NCBI GenBank assembly: GCA_023410535.1
Contig: JAEYPR010000011.1
Span: forward strand, 1-64,000
DNA length: 64,000 nucleotides
From: Bacillota bacterium
GTDB lineage: Bacteria; Bacillota; UBA4882; UBA8346
Direction: 5' to 3'
Shown here piece after piece: positions 1 through 8,146 of this stretch. The notes under the pieces were generated by a model. That model was given only the letters and a program-made list of their open reading frames with translations, did no database searches and was not told the DNA's origin. The position numbers and the translations under genes were made by a program. How positions within the stretch are numbered: the first letter of the stretch is position 1; each line of letters begins with the position of its first letter.

Positions 1-125
1 ACTGTGCATCCTCGCTTAACGGCCGTGCGTCCTTGCTCAACAACTGTGCATCCTCGCTTAACGACTGTGCGTCCTTGCTCAACAACTGTGCATCCTCGCT
101 CAACGACTGCGCTTCCTTGCTCGAA
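1..125. repeat. 21-bp tandem array 1 (5 full units plus a partial one)
   Basis: Five complete 21-base units and a 20-base partial unit run from the left edge to 125. Two unit versions alternate (aactgtgcatcctcgcttaac and gactgtgcgtccttgctcaac), giving a 42-base higher-order period. Because 21 is a multiple of three, several frames stay open. Read on the minus strand one frame gives heptads of the form LSEDAQL / LSKDAQS; another frame has an ATG at 131 but no ribosome binding site. The array runs off the window, so its length is unknown. It may be a decayed coiled-coil gene end or a non-coding minisatellite. Confidence 0.85.
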
Positions 126-134
126 TACCATGTG

Positions 135-183
135 AAAAGCTGTCACCGGATGAACATTACGGTTCATTTGGCAACAGCTTTTT
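135..183. terminator. Long hairpin with T tract, probably bidirectional terminator
   Basis: The arms aaaagctgt (135-143) and acagctttt (174-182) enclose an inner stem (atgaac/gttcat), giving a stem of about 20 pairs with two mismatches and two G-U pairs. T runs follow on both strands. It lies downstream of the minus-strand methyltransferase gene ending at 219 and probably ends that transcript. Confidence 0.65.
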
Positions 184-218
184 GTTTCATGCGTTGAAAT
201 ATGCTTGACTTAGCGATG

Positions 219-1166
219 TCAGGCTAATTTCCGGAAGCGCGCCACAAAGAAACCTTCCATCAACGCGGTCGGCATAATTCCGATGCTTTTCCCCGGATAA
301 CGGGTCGGCAGCAAGCAATTTTGCTCCAGGCTCCGGAGCGGCTGGGGTAATTCCTCCAAACGAATATTGTCTCCAAAGCGCTCCAGCGCCCAGGCGATGA
401 CCGACTCATTTTCCTCCTGACACAGGGTGCAGGTGGAATAGACGAGACTGCCGCCGGGTTTCAACGCCCAAAAGGCGGTCTCCAGCAATTTTTTTTGTTC
501 CTTGGCTAATTTCACAACGTTCCGGACCGACCACCCCCGGTAGGTCTGCGAGTTTCCCAACTCAAACAAACCGACCCCGCTACAAGGGGCGTCAAGTAAA
601 ACCGCGTCAAAGAACTGTTGGTACTCGGGATCCAGCCACTTCCCGTCGCCCACCCGGACCTGCGCGATACTGGCGCCCTGTTTGGCCACGTTATATTTCA
701 ACCGTTCCGCCCGGATGGCGTTGATCTCGTTGGCGAGAATAAATCCCCGGTTGTCCATAAGCGCCGCCAATTGGGTCGTCTTGCCGCCCGGCGCGGCGGT
801 TAAGTCAAGCACCTTTAGGCCGGGTTGGGGGGCTAATGCCAACGGCGGGAGCATGCTGGACAAACTTTGCAGATAGATCCGGCCTTCCTGATAAAGTTCG
901 GTTGCCTCCAGATCTTTCTCGCGTTGATTCCGGACGATTAAGGCATCGGGATACCAAAGCACCCGCTCAAACTTGATCCCGAGCCTCCGCAAAGCCTCCA
1001 TCACTTCACGGACCTCGTTTTTTAGGGTATTGACCCGCAGGGTGACCGGCCGCTCCTCCATAAAACCTTCGAGGATCTTCTCGGCCAAGCGTTCTTCATA
1101 TTGGGTATGGAGGTGTTCAAAAAATTCACCGGGCAAGCGTTGATAAAGCTGTCGAAAGGATTTCAT
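219..1166 (-). CDS. RsmB/RsmF-type RNA (cytosine-C5) methyltransferase
   Basis: This 315-residue protein is a class I SAM-dependent methyltransferase of the NOL1/NOP2/sun family, which methylates C5 of cytosines in rRNA. The SAM motif LDLTAAPGGKTTQ, motif IV with the first catalytic cysteine (LLDAPCSGVG) and motif VI with the nucleophilic cysteine (YSTCTL) are all present in order. It lacks the long C-terminal PUA extension of E. coli RsmF, so it is a compact member and the exact target base is not predictable. The ATG follows aaggggttgcg. It starts 10 bases after the U32 peptidase gene and is probably cotranscribed with it. Confidence 0.9.
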   Translation of the reverse strand: MKSFRQLYQRLPGEFFEHLHTQYEERLAEKILEGFMEERPVTLRVNTLKNEVREVMEALRRLGIKFERVLWYPDALIVRNQREKDLEATELYQEGRIYLQSLSSMLPPLALAPQPGLKVLDLTAAPGGKTTQLAALMDNRGFILANEINAIRAERLKYNVAKQGASIAQVRVGDGKWLDPEYQQFFDAVLLDAPCSGVGLFELGNSQTYRGWSVRNVVKLAKEQKKLLETAFWALKPGGSLVYSTCTLCQEENESVIAWALERFGDNIRLEELPQPLRSLEQNCLLPTRYPGKSIGIMPTALMEGFFVARFRKLA

Positions 1167-1176
1167 CGCAACCCCT

Positions 1177-2388
1177 TTATAGTTTTCGGCGTAAAACCGC
1201 CCCGACCGGAACCGCCCGGTCGACCGGAAGATACACCTGGTAATCGTTGTGCGCGGTTTGGACCGGGAGCCCGTTGCGGTCGGTCATCGCCAATGGGTCA
1301 AGCCGAATTGTTGCATCCGGCAATAATAACTCCAGTTCATCGCCACTCCCTAGCCGGTTGCGCACCCCGACCAAGATCCGGCCGGTCGTCGGGTCATATT
1401 CCAGTACGGTCCCAACCAGATCAAAGGTTTGCAAATATTTCACATCGGGATTGATCTCGTGGACCGGTTCGGTCGCAAAATAAAAACCCGTGGTGTAACC
1501 GCGGTTTGAGATTTTCCCCAATTCCGCCAGCCACTCCGGCCGGCAATGATAGTTTTCGGGATTCGCCGTCCAAGCATCAAGCGCCCACCGGTAAGTACGG
1601 GTCACTACCGCGACGTAATAGGCCGACTTCATCCGGCCCTCCACCTTCAAACTGCTGGCGCCGGCGGCGGCGATCTCCGGCAGGTGCTCGATCATACAAA
1701 GATCGCGCGAACTTAACAGATAACTATAGCGGTCATCCTCTTCCAAACGGAACGGATCATTGGGCCGGGTCGATTCGACCAACGCATACTCCCAGCGGCA
1801 AGGTTGGGTGCAATCCCCCTGGTTGGAACTGCGGCGGTTCCGGTACGCCGAAAGAAAGCAACGTCCCGAATAGGCGACGCACATCGCCCCGTGGGCAAAG
1901 ATCTCCAGTTCCGCTTGGGGGACTTCCCGATGAACAGCTCCAATCTCGGCCAAACTTAATTCACGGGCTAAGACCATCCGGCTCACGCCTTGTTCCAGCC
2001 AGAACCGCACTGCCGCGCTGTTGGTGGTATTCGCCTGCGTACTAAGGTGCAAAGGGATTCCGGGCGCAATTTGCCGGGCCAACCGAATCACTCCGGGATC
2101 GCTGACGATGACGCCATCCACCCCGATATCGGCCAATAACGGCAGCGTCGCCTCAACCCGCGCCAAATCCTGATTGCGGGCAAAGGTGTTGAGGGCGATA
2201 TACAACTTTACCCCTTTGGCGTGAGCTTCCGCCTTTCCGGCAGCCAGATCGTCAAGGGATAATTCCGCCGCAGCCGCACGCAGACTGAGTCCGGCTACGC
2301 CGGCGTAGACCGCGTCGGCGCCATATAAAACCGCGGCACGTAGCTTTTCGAGATTCCCGGCGGGAATCAACAGTTCGGGACGGTTCAT
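1177..2388 (-). CDS. U32-family peptidase / RlhA-like protein
   Basis: A 403-residue member of peptidase family U32, whose characterised relatives include collagenase-like proteins and the RNA hydroxylation factors RlhA and TrhP. The family signature EIFAHGAMCVAYSGRCFLS lies near residue 170 and is followed by further conserved cysteines (GDCTQPCRW) that in relatives may hold an iron-sulfur cluster. An N-terminal TIM-barrel portion (PAGNLEKLRAAVLYGADAVY) is typical. The start has a ggaggg-like ribosome binding site. It is the first gene of a probable two-gene unit with the RNA methyltransferase, which favours an RNA-modification role over proteolysis. That role is an inference. Confidence 0.88.
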   Translation of the reverse strand: MNRPELLIPAGNLEKLRAAVLYGADAVYAGVAGLSLRAAAAELSLDDLAAGKAEAHAKGVKLYIALNTFARNQDLARVEATLPLLADIGVDGVIVSDPGVIRLARQIAPGIPLHLSTQANTTNSAAVRFWLEQGVSRMVLARELSLAEIGAVHREVPQAELEIFAHGAMCVAYSGRCFLSAYRNRRSSNQGDCTQPCRWEYALVESTRPNDPFRLEEDDRYSYLLSSRDLCMIEHLPEIAAAGASSLKVEGRMKSAYYVAVVTRTYRWALDAWTANPENYHCRPEWLAELGKISNRGYTTGFYFATEPVHEINPDVKYLQTFDLVGTVLEYDPTTGRILVGVRNRLGSGDELELLLPDATIRLDPLAMTDRNGLPVQTAHNDYQVYLPVDRAVPVGAVLRRKL

Positions 2389-2427
2389 CTGACCCTCCGG
2401 TTACTTTCCTTGTGGAACGTAAGTTTC

Positions 2428-2445
2428 ATCGTTTAATTATACCAG
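2428..2445 (-). promoter_or_regulatory. Extended -10 promoter for the U32/methyltransferase unit
   Basis: On the minus strand tggtataat places a perfect TATAAT at 2436-2441 behind a TGn extended -10 motif. No good -35 hexamer is found 17 bases further up, as is usual for extended -10 promoters. Transcription would begin near 2428, about 40 bases before the ATG. Confidence 0.6.
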
Positions 2446-2507
2446 ACTTTACCCAACTTAGCGCCTGAGCAATCCGACGATTCAAAAGTGCGTTCATAAA
2501 CTTTCAA

Positions 2508-3890
2508 TCATTCACCGGTTAATTGCGGTTCCGAAATTAAACCCTTGGCGTGTTTGTGGTCCAGATGCTTCAACTCCCGGAACAGCCAAACGCCGGTGAT
2601 GATCGATGACAAAAGGTCGGCAACGGGTCCGGCGTATAAAATCCCTTCTAACTGAAAGAAGCCCGGTAAAATCAGCACTGCCGGAATCAGGATCAGCACT
2701 TGCCGCGACAAACTCAACAACATCGCCTCCAAGGGCCGGCCAATGGCTTGAAAATAACTGGCCCCGACGACCTGAAACCCGATCACCGGCAACATGATTA
2801 AGACGATCCGCAGCGCTTGCGCGCCTAATTGAATTAAAGCCCGGTCTTCGCGGTTAAACAGCGCGATGATCTGTTCTGGAAAGAGTTGAATAATGAAAAA
2901 GCCGGTTACCGTGATGAACGTAGCGGCGATAATCGCCAGATTCAACGTTTTCTTTACCCGGTTGAACTGCTCGGCGCCGTAATTATAACCGATGATGGGT
3001 TGCGCTCCTTGATTGATGCCAAAGATCGGCATCAAAATCAGCATAGCGATGCTGCTTACCAAACCGAAGGCTGAAATCGCCAAGTCTCCGCCATAATGTT
3101 CAAGGCTTTTGTTAATCAAAACACTGATGCCGCCGGCTGCCAACTGCATCAAAAACGGCGCCGAACCGATCGCCAGGATGCTCCAGATGATGGCGGGTTG
3201 CAGCCGTAAATTACGGAGACGGATTTTTAAGAGACTGGATTTCCCGGTGAAGTAAAGCAACACCCAGATTGCGCCCACCGCTTGAGCCACGACCGTGGCC
3301 CAAGCGGCCCCTTTCATTCCCCAACCGAACCAAAAGATAAAAACCGGTGCGAAAATCGCATTGAGCAACGCGCTGATCAACATGGTCGCCATGGCCGTCT
3401 TGGGACTGCCATCGGCCCGGATAAAATTGTTCATTCCAAAGCTGATGCTCTGAACGATCGCGCCGTAAAGAATCACACTCATATAATCGCGGGCGTACGG
3501 CAAAACTTGCCGGCTGGCCCCAAACGCCTTCAACAACGGATCAAGCCAGAGCAAACCCAAGACGGTCAAGAGAACCGAGAGGGCCACCAACAGCACCACT
3601 GCGTTGCCCATGATCACTTCCGCTTCGTCTTTCCTTTTCTCGCCCAAGCGGATGGAGATTAAGGAGTTCGCCCCGATGCCGATCAGCATCCCGAACGCCA
3701 TCTGGATGATCATCATTGGAAATCCGATAGTGACGCCGGCGATGCCCAGCGAACCGATTCCCTGACCGACAAAAACCCGGTCGATCACATTGTATAATGC
3801 ATTAACCAACATCCCAACGATTGCCGGGATCGAAAAACGCACCAATAAACTGCCGATCCGTTCTTCACCTAATTGTTTTGCGCGATCCAT
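2508..3890 (-). CDS. MATE family efflux transporter
   Basis: A 460-residue polytopic membrane protein with about twelve hydrophobic helices in two halves, of the multidrug and toxic compound extrusion (MATE) family. These export cationic drugs or metabolites using H+ or Na+ gradients. The N-terminus (LLVRFSIPAIVGMLVNALYN) is the typical first helix of NorM/DinF-like members. An open frame reaches 4028, but the ATG at 3890 is preferred because it follows aaagggg about 10 bases upstream and gives the family's normal length. The earlier frame would begin almost at the predicted transcription start. Substrate unknown. Confidence 0.9.
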   Translation of the reverse strand: MDRAKQLGEERIGSLLVRFSIPAIVGMLVNALYNVIDRVFVGQGIGSLGIAGVTIGFPMMIIQMAFGMLIGIGANSLISIRLGEKRKDEAEVIMGNAVVLLVALSVLLTVLGLLWLDPLLKAFGASRQVLPYARDYMSVILYGAIVQSISFGMNNFIRADGSPKTAMATMLISALLNAIFAPVFIFWFGWGMKGAAWATVVAQAVGAIWVLLYFTGKSSLLKIRLRNLRLQPAIIWSILAIGSAPFLMQLAAGGISVLINKSLEHYGGDLAISAFGLVSSIAMLILMPIFGINQGAQPIIGYNYGAEQFNRVKKTLNLAIIAATFITVTGFFIIQLFPEQIIALFNREDRALIQLGAQALRIVLIMLPVIGFQVVGASYFQAIGRPLEAMLLSLSRQVLILIPAVLILPGFFQLEGILYAGPVADLLSSIITGVWLFRELKHLDHKHAKGLISEPQLTGE

Positions 3891-3992
3891 CTGCCAATAC
3901 CCCTTTAACGCCGCGTTGCTCCGCTTAATCCATTTACCGATATGCAAATATTCCGGCTTTCGTGCCGACCGAATCAGTCTTGCAGCACAATT

Positions 3993-4025
3993 AAAAAAGT
4001 TAGAATTCAAACGCCGAATTCTAAC
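3993..4025 (-). terminator. Rho-independent hairpin upstream of the MATE gene
   Basis: Read on the minus strand, gttagaattc (4025-4016) pairs perfectly with gaattctaac (4008-3999) around a 7-base loop and is followed by six T. It either ends the upstream yyaL transcript (yyaL stops at 4094) or acts as an attenuator for the MATE gene, because a good promoter lies just before it. Confidence 0.8.
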
Positions 4026-4042
4026 CATACCTGATTTAGTTC

Positions 4043-4071
4043 ATCTTATATAAGTTCACCAATACTGTCAA
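4043..4071 (-). promoter_or_regulatory. Predicted sigma-A promoter upstream of the MATE gene
   Basis: On the minus strand TTGACA (4071-4066) is followed after exactly 17 bases by TAAGAT (4048-4043), a four-of-six match to the -10 box. Transcription would start near 4036, about 10 bases before the terminator hairpin at 4025-3993. Confidence 0.55.
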
Positions 4072-4093
4072 TGCCTTCCTTGTAAAAACCACG

Positions 4094-6184
4094 TTAACGC
4101 GACGAATGCGCCAGCGGTTCCCGCGGGTTGATCAACGTCCGGAGTTCTTCCCAGCCGGTCACCGGCGGATAACATTGACAGTCAAAACAGGCGTAGCAAG
4201 CTGCCTGACCGTCCACTGTCTTTTTCCCCTCCAGCATCGCCCGCGCCGGATGCTGCGTCAAGTCGGCTCCCTCGCGCGCCAATGTCAAGACGCGAAACGG
4301 CAGATAATGTACTTGGAGATCCAGCAGTAATTGCGGCGGTTCGTTTTGAGCGGTAATGAACGAAAGCGCTTGATACCCTTGATGATAAGCTTCTAAAACG
4401 CCGAGCATTTCGGCATAACCCCAAACATTTTGGGCCATGGCCGCGCCATAGGCGGTCAGAATCTGCCGCGCCGTCTCCCGGAAATGCGGTTTGCCGGTGT
4501 ACGCGGCCAGCTTTAATAGATTTTCCAAATGCAACGAGACGCCGCTGGGGATCGCTTGATCGCCGCCGGAGCGCGGTCGGTTCGGCAATTGCTCCGCCGT
4601 TTGAGCCGTCAGATAATACCGTCCGCTCTCAGTACCAAACTTTGCGATCGCGGCTTCCGTCAACGCAACGCTCTCTTTGAGCCAACGGGGGTCAAAATCG
4701 CATTCATACAGATGCAACAATCCCTGGACCATAAATGAGTAATCATCTAGGAAACCCTGGGTATGGACCGCCCCGTCCAGCACGACCCGGGCGAGACTGC
4801 CATCGGGCAACCGGCTTTGACTCAAGATGAACTCCGCCGCCCGGCGGGCGCTGTGATAATCGCGTTCATCGCGAAGCACTTGATAGACGTTGGCGAATCC
4901 GCCGATCATCAGTCCGTTCCAACTGGTGATAATTTTTTCATCCCGGAACGGTTTGACCCGTCGCTCGCGGGCTTGGAACAGCTTGGCCCGGGCTTGCGCC
5001 AGTTGGCGGCGGGTCTCGGGGCGTTCAAATTGTTCTTTCCGCTCCCGGTCGGCAGAACCTAAGCGGTTCAAGATATTTCGCTTGTCCTCAAAATTTCCGG
5101 CCGCGGTTACCCCGTAAAACTCACCGAGCAACTCGGCGTCAGCCGGTTCCAATTCCTGCCGGATCTCCGCTTGAGTCCACGTATAAAATAGTCCTTCCGC
5201 ACCTTGACTGTCCGCATCCTGGGTTGCAAAGAAGCCGCCTTCGGGCGCGGTCATTTCGCGGCGGATGTATTGCGCCGTCTCCGCAATAACCTGTTGAAAC
5301 TCCGGAGAACGGGTGAGTTGATAACCTACCGCATAAACCTTCAGCAGTTGGGCATTGTCGTAGAGCATCTTTTCAAAATGCGGCACCAGCCAATAGCGGT
5401 CGGTCGAGTAACGATGGAACCCCCCGCCCAGTTGGTCGTAGATGCCGCCACGCGCCATCATCTCCAGGGTGAAGATGAGCTTTTCACGCTCCCGCTCCAG
5501 TTGCCGGGTATTGGCCACGCGGAAAAAGAGTTGCAGCAAGCTGGTATTGGGGAATTTCGGCGCGCCGGCAACTCCGCCGAACTGCGTATCAAAATGATCG
5601 GTCAATTGCAAGACCGCTTGAACCGGCAATTCCGCATCGGGAACCTGTAGCCCCGGGCCTTCAATCGCTGTTTCCAATGCTAAATGTTGCTGAAGTTCGG
5701 CCCCAACTTGTTCGAGTCGATCCCGGTTATCGACCCACTGCTGATGCAAGGCGCTTAAAATTTCCGGAAAACCCGCCCGCCCATACATCGGCTCCGGCGG
5801 AAAATAGGTCCCGCCGAAGAACGGCCGGCGCCGATGGTCCAGAAAGACGGTCAACGGCCAACCGCCCTGAAGCCCCATGGCGTGGATGGCTTCCTGGTAT
5901 AACTGGTCAATATCCGGTCGCACTTCACGGTCGACTTTGATATTGACGAAGTAATCATTCATCAACTTGGCGATGTTGGGATCTTCAAACGACTCCTGCT
6001 CCATGACGTGGCACCAATGGCAGGCGCTATATCCGCAAGAAAGTAAGATCGGCTTGTCTTCTTCCTTGGCTTTGGCGAAGGCTTCGTCGCCCCAAGGGTA
6101 CCAGTCGACGGGGTTGTGGGCGTGTTGGAGTAAGTAAGGGGAGGATTCGTGGATTAGGCGGTTGGTGGTTTGGGGTTCGGGCAT
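4094..6184 (-). CDS. yyaL: YyaL: thioredoxin-domain / DUF255 protein
   Basis: A 696-residue protein of the YyaL/SPATA20 family: an N-terminal thioredoxin-like domain (DUF255) followed by an (alpha/alpha)6-barrel-like region resembling N-acylglucosamine 2-epimerases. The active-site-like cysteines are C50, C55 and C58 in LSCGYSACHWCHVM. Conserved barrel motifs include GGWPLTVFLDHRRRPFFGG and PHFEKMLYDNA. Length is normal. The ATG follows aaagga about 12 bases upstream. The molecular function of the family is not established. The gene matters here because fragments of its first 180 bases are scattered over the next 20 kb. Confidence 0.93.
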   Translation of the reverse strand: MPEPQTTNRLIHESSPYLLQHAHNPVDWYPWGDEAFAKAKEEDKPILLSCGYSACHWCHVMEQESFEDPNIAKLMNDYFVNIKVDREVRPDIDQLYQEAIHAMGLQGGWPLTVFLDHRRRPFFGGTYFPPEPMYGRAGFPEILSALHQQWVDNRDRLEQVGAELQQHLALETAIEGPGLQVPDAELPVQAVLQLTDHFDTQFGGVAGAPKFPNTSLLQLFFRVANTRQLEREREKLIFTLEMMARGGIYDQLGGGFHRYSTDRYWLVPHFEKMLYDNAQLLKVYAVGYQLTRSPEFQQVIAETAQYIRREMTAPEGGFFATQDADSQGAEGLFYTWTQAEIRQELEPADAELLGEFYGVTAAGNFEDKRNILNRLGSADRERKEQFERPETRRQLAQARAKLFQARERRVKPFRDEKIITSWNGLMIGGFANVYQVLRDERDYHSARRAAEFILSQSRLPDGSLARVVLDGAVHTQGFLDDYSFMVQGLLHLYECDFDPRWLKESVALTEAAIAKFGTESGRYYLTAQTAEQLPNRPRSGGDQAIPSGVSLHLENLLKLAAYTGKPHFRETARQILTAYGAAMAQNVWGYAEMLGVLEAYHQGYQALSFITAQNEPPQLLLDLQVHYLPFRVLTLAREGADLTQHPARAMLEGKKTVDGQAACYACFDCQCYPPVTGWEELRTLINPREPLAHSSR

Positions 6185-6197
6185 GAATTATATCAGT

Positions 6198-6250
6198 CCT
6201 TTTTTGGGTGTACTTTTGCTTTTCAAGTTAAAGTATGCCCAAAATGAAGG
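6198..6250. repeat. Imperfect inverted repeat with TTAAAGTATGCCC motif upstream of yyaL
   Basis: cctt..ttgggtgtacttt (from 6198) pairs imperfectly with aaagtatgcccaaaatgaagg (6230-6250). The right arm holds ttaaagtatgcccaaaa (6228-6244), a motif that recurs at 6862 (partial), 7950 and 50271, each time just upstream of, or next to, a minus-strand gene start or a yyaL fragment. It could be a shared promoter or operator. Confidence 0.6.
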
Positions 6251-6283
6251 AATTTTGTTGAGCTGTTTCGCGGGTTCAAACCC

Positions 6284-6838
6284 TCATTCTTGCTTTCTCC
6301 CGCCATCGGGAGAAACGAAGGTTGTGTCAGGATAATGAATATACTGCAATATTCTATCACGATATAAATTAAACCGTTTTAACACAGACGGTACAATTGA
6401 TTCTTTTAAACCCATTTCATCAAATTCAATTATATCGACCCATTTAGCATCAATTACTTCTTCTTTTTGCAGTTTTAATTGTTCAACAGATATATTTTTC
6501 TTGAATAGATAAGTATCCATAATCCAATCTGTCCCAATAAATGTTCCTAACAAAAAAAAACTGTCGTCAGCACTGTCTATTCCTACTTCTTCAAACAACT
6601 CGCGTTTTGCACCAGTAATACTGTCTTCCCCAGATAGTACAGCTCCTCCGGAAGCTTCCCATAAGCCGCCAAAATTTTTACTAGGGTGCCGCCTTGTTAT
6701 AAGGATTTTCCTGTTATCATTGACAACCCAAACTTCTGTTGCTAAATGATATTCACCGACATTAAGCTGATTTCCACGCTTGTGTTGCTTTCCAATAAAG
6801 TTTTTATCTTTATCATATAAATCCCATACTTCACTCAT
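6284..6838 (-). CDS. Nudix hydrolase
   Basis: A 184-residue Nudix protein. The Nudix box is complete (GAVLSGEDSITGAKRELFEEVGI spans the G-x5-E-x7-REUxEExGU pattern). The N-terminus (EVWDLYDKDKNFIGK) resembles the IPP-isomerase-like Nudix subgroup seen in many Firmicutes, but substrate is unknown. The ATG at 6838 is chosen because gggagc lies at the correct distance; an upstream TTG at 6853 would place that site inside the gene. The gene is AT-rich relative to yyaL, suggesting separate acquisition. Confidence 0.88.
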   Translation of the reverse strand: MSEVWDLYDKDKNFIGKQHKRGNQLNVGEYHLATEVWVVNDNRKILITRRHPSKNFGGLWEASGGAVLSGEDSITGAKRELFEEVGIDSADDSFFLLGTFIGTDWIMDTYLFKKNISVEQLKLQKEEVIDAKWVDIIEFDEMGLKESIVPSVLKRFNLYRDRILQYIHYPDTTFVSPDGGRKQE

Positions 6839-6861
6839 AACTATGCTCCCCAATAATTAGA

Positions 6862-7167
6862 TTAAAGTATGCCTCGAATTTGGTTGATTCTTCGCAAGCT
6901 TCCGCCGTAATTTTTGCTTTCTCCGGGTTCCGAGAGAGTAGAAGCTTCCTCAAGAATTTCTCTGGCAAGGCAATCCAAAGCATCCTCGCCCGCTTCAATA
7001 TGCCCCCCAAATCTCACAATCCCCAACTTCTGATCCGTTTTATCAGGGCCGATCATAAAGGCAAATTTCTCTTGATATAAAACAAATGCCCCTACCGTTT
7101 CCAATCCACGAAAAAAGTCTTTCGATAATTGAATAATTTTATTACAGCCCCTTTCAAGACGTTCCAA
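6862..7167 (-). pseudogene. Truncated Nudix hydrolase
   Basis: The 101-residue frame starts at a TTG behind gaggaa and carries a Nudix box near residue 55 (GHIEAGEDALDCLAREILEEAS). The last part departs from the box (EEAS instead of EExG) and the protein ends about 25 residues later, where Nudix domains normally continue for another 50 or more. The unrelated tail covers a copy of the ttaaagtatgcc motif at 6862. It looks like a 3'-truncated gene, although a short expressed protein cannot be excluded. Confidence 0.65.
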
Positions 7168-7230
7168 ACATCCATTTCCTCACTGACTTATGAGAGAATT
7201 CTATAACCTTTTTCAACCACCTTTTTTTTT

Positions 7231-7291
7231 GCTTTGGCGAACGCTTCATCGCCCCAGGGGTACCAGTCGACGGGGTTGTGGGCGTGTTGGA
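7231..7291 (-). pseudogene. yyaL 5'-end fragment A
   Basis: These 61 bases match yyaL positions 6069-6129 with about three differences (for example the stretch ccagtcgacggggttgtggg is identical). They correspond to YyaL residues about 19-39, in the same orientation as the intact gene. No reading frame continues on either side. It is the best preserved of nine such pieces and lies in the 7168-7414 gap, where I see nothing else. Confidence 0.9.
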
Positions 7292-7414
7292 TAAAATAAA
7301 CTCTCTCATATTTCCTTGGATTTGCAGACATTTTATGGAATATTATGGTATGATAATCAATAACACAAGACTGAACGATGCAGGTGAAAATAGCGGCGAA
7401 TTGAGGAAAATATT

Positions 7415-7756
7415 ATGGAACATCATATGACATTATACGAAAGACCCTTTGAACTGATTAAAAATCAACAGAAAACTATTGAGATACGATTGAATGATGA
7501 AAAAAGACAAAGAATCGCGATTGGAGATTTGATAACTTTTAGCAAACTTCCTGAAAAGAACGAAAAGTTAACAGTTGAAGTTATGGACAAATATCTATTT
7601 GAAAGTTTCGAACAATTATACCATGCCTTCGATTTTTTCTTATTTGGTTGCCAAGGGTATACAATGAAACGTATGCTTGAGGGCACATATGAAATTTATA
7701 CCCCGGAACAAGAAAAAAAGTATGGTGTTTTAGGAATTAAAATTAGATTAATCTGA
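7415..7756 (+). CDS. ASCH domain protein
   Basis: A 113-residue protein matching the ASCH (PUA-like beta-barrel) superfamily, thought to bind RNA or modified nucleotides. The family-type ExR segment TIEIRLNDEKR is at residues about 22-32, followed by the GDLITF strand. The ATG follows gaggaaaatatt at good spacing. Members are often single-gene accessory proteins; related EVE/ASCH proteins are associated with phage and mobile DNA. It stands alone on the plus strand in an AT-rich stretch. No cellular role can be assigned. Confidence 0.8.
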   Translation: MEHHMTLYERPFELIKNQQKTIEIRLNDEKRQRIAIGDLITFSKLPEKNEKLTVEVMDKYLFESFEQLYHAFDFFLFGCQGYTMKRMLEGTYEIYTPEQEKKYGVLGIKIRLI

Positions 7757-7852
7757 TTTCGTTACATTTGTCATATCACAAACTAATCGGATTAACCATT
7801 AAGTTCGCTCGCAGCTTTGTGTCTATCCAACGATTCGAAAAATCTTTGTCAA

Positions 7853-7905
7853 TTACAAACATGCCACCAATGGCAGGGCTATATCCACAAAAAAGCAGGA
7901 TTGGT
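7853..7905 (-). pseudogene. yyaL 5'-end fragment B
   Basis: gccaccaatggcagg and the following bases to 7905 align with yyaL 6010-6052 (YyaL residues about 45-59, the CxxC region). A one-base deletion breaks the frame. The preceding stretch tttgtcaattacaaa is shared with fragments C and D but not with yyaL, so B, C and D form a subgroup. The inverted repeat at 7920-7975 follows directly, as it follows the start of yyaL itself. Confidence 0.75.
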
Positions 7906-7919
7906 ATGTTCATACATTG

Positions 7920-7975
7920 AATTCATCCCTTTTGGGCATACTTTTAGTCTAAAGTATGCCCAAAAGGGATGAATT
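7920..7975. repeat. Perfect 25-bp inverted repeat
   Basis: The left arm 7920-7944 and the right arm 7951-7975 are perfectly complementary around the loop tagtct. The arm contains cttttgggcatacttt and its complement aaagtatgcccaaaag, the same motif as in the imperfect repeat upstream of yyaL at 6198-6250. There is no T tract, so a simple terminator is unlikely. The gap 7757-8146 holds only this and fragment B. Confidence 0.9.
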
Positions 7976-8146
7976 TGTAGCGACTATTTATTGAAGAGTA
8001 TTCATCTGGTCTATGGGGCTAACGCCCTTTCGGGATGAGTTCAACGAACGGTACCTATCTTAGTGACTTTACAACAGTCCTCCTAAATTTCCTATTCTTC
8101 AAAATAGCGATATTTTGTATAAAATCGATTCAAGAACTCATCATTA

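Noticed and set aside
1..131. Minus-strand ORF from ATG 131 through array 1
   Set aside because: It has no ribosome binding site, the alternative frame gives a better heptad, and the array is cut by the window edge.
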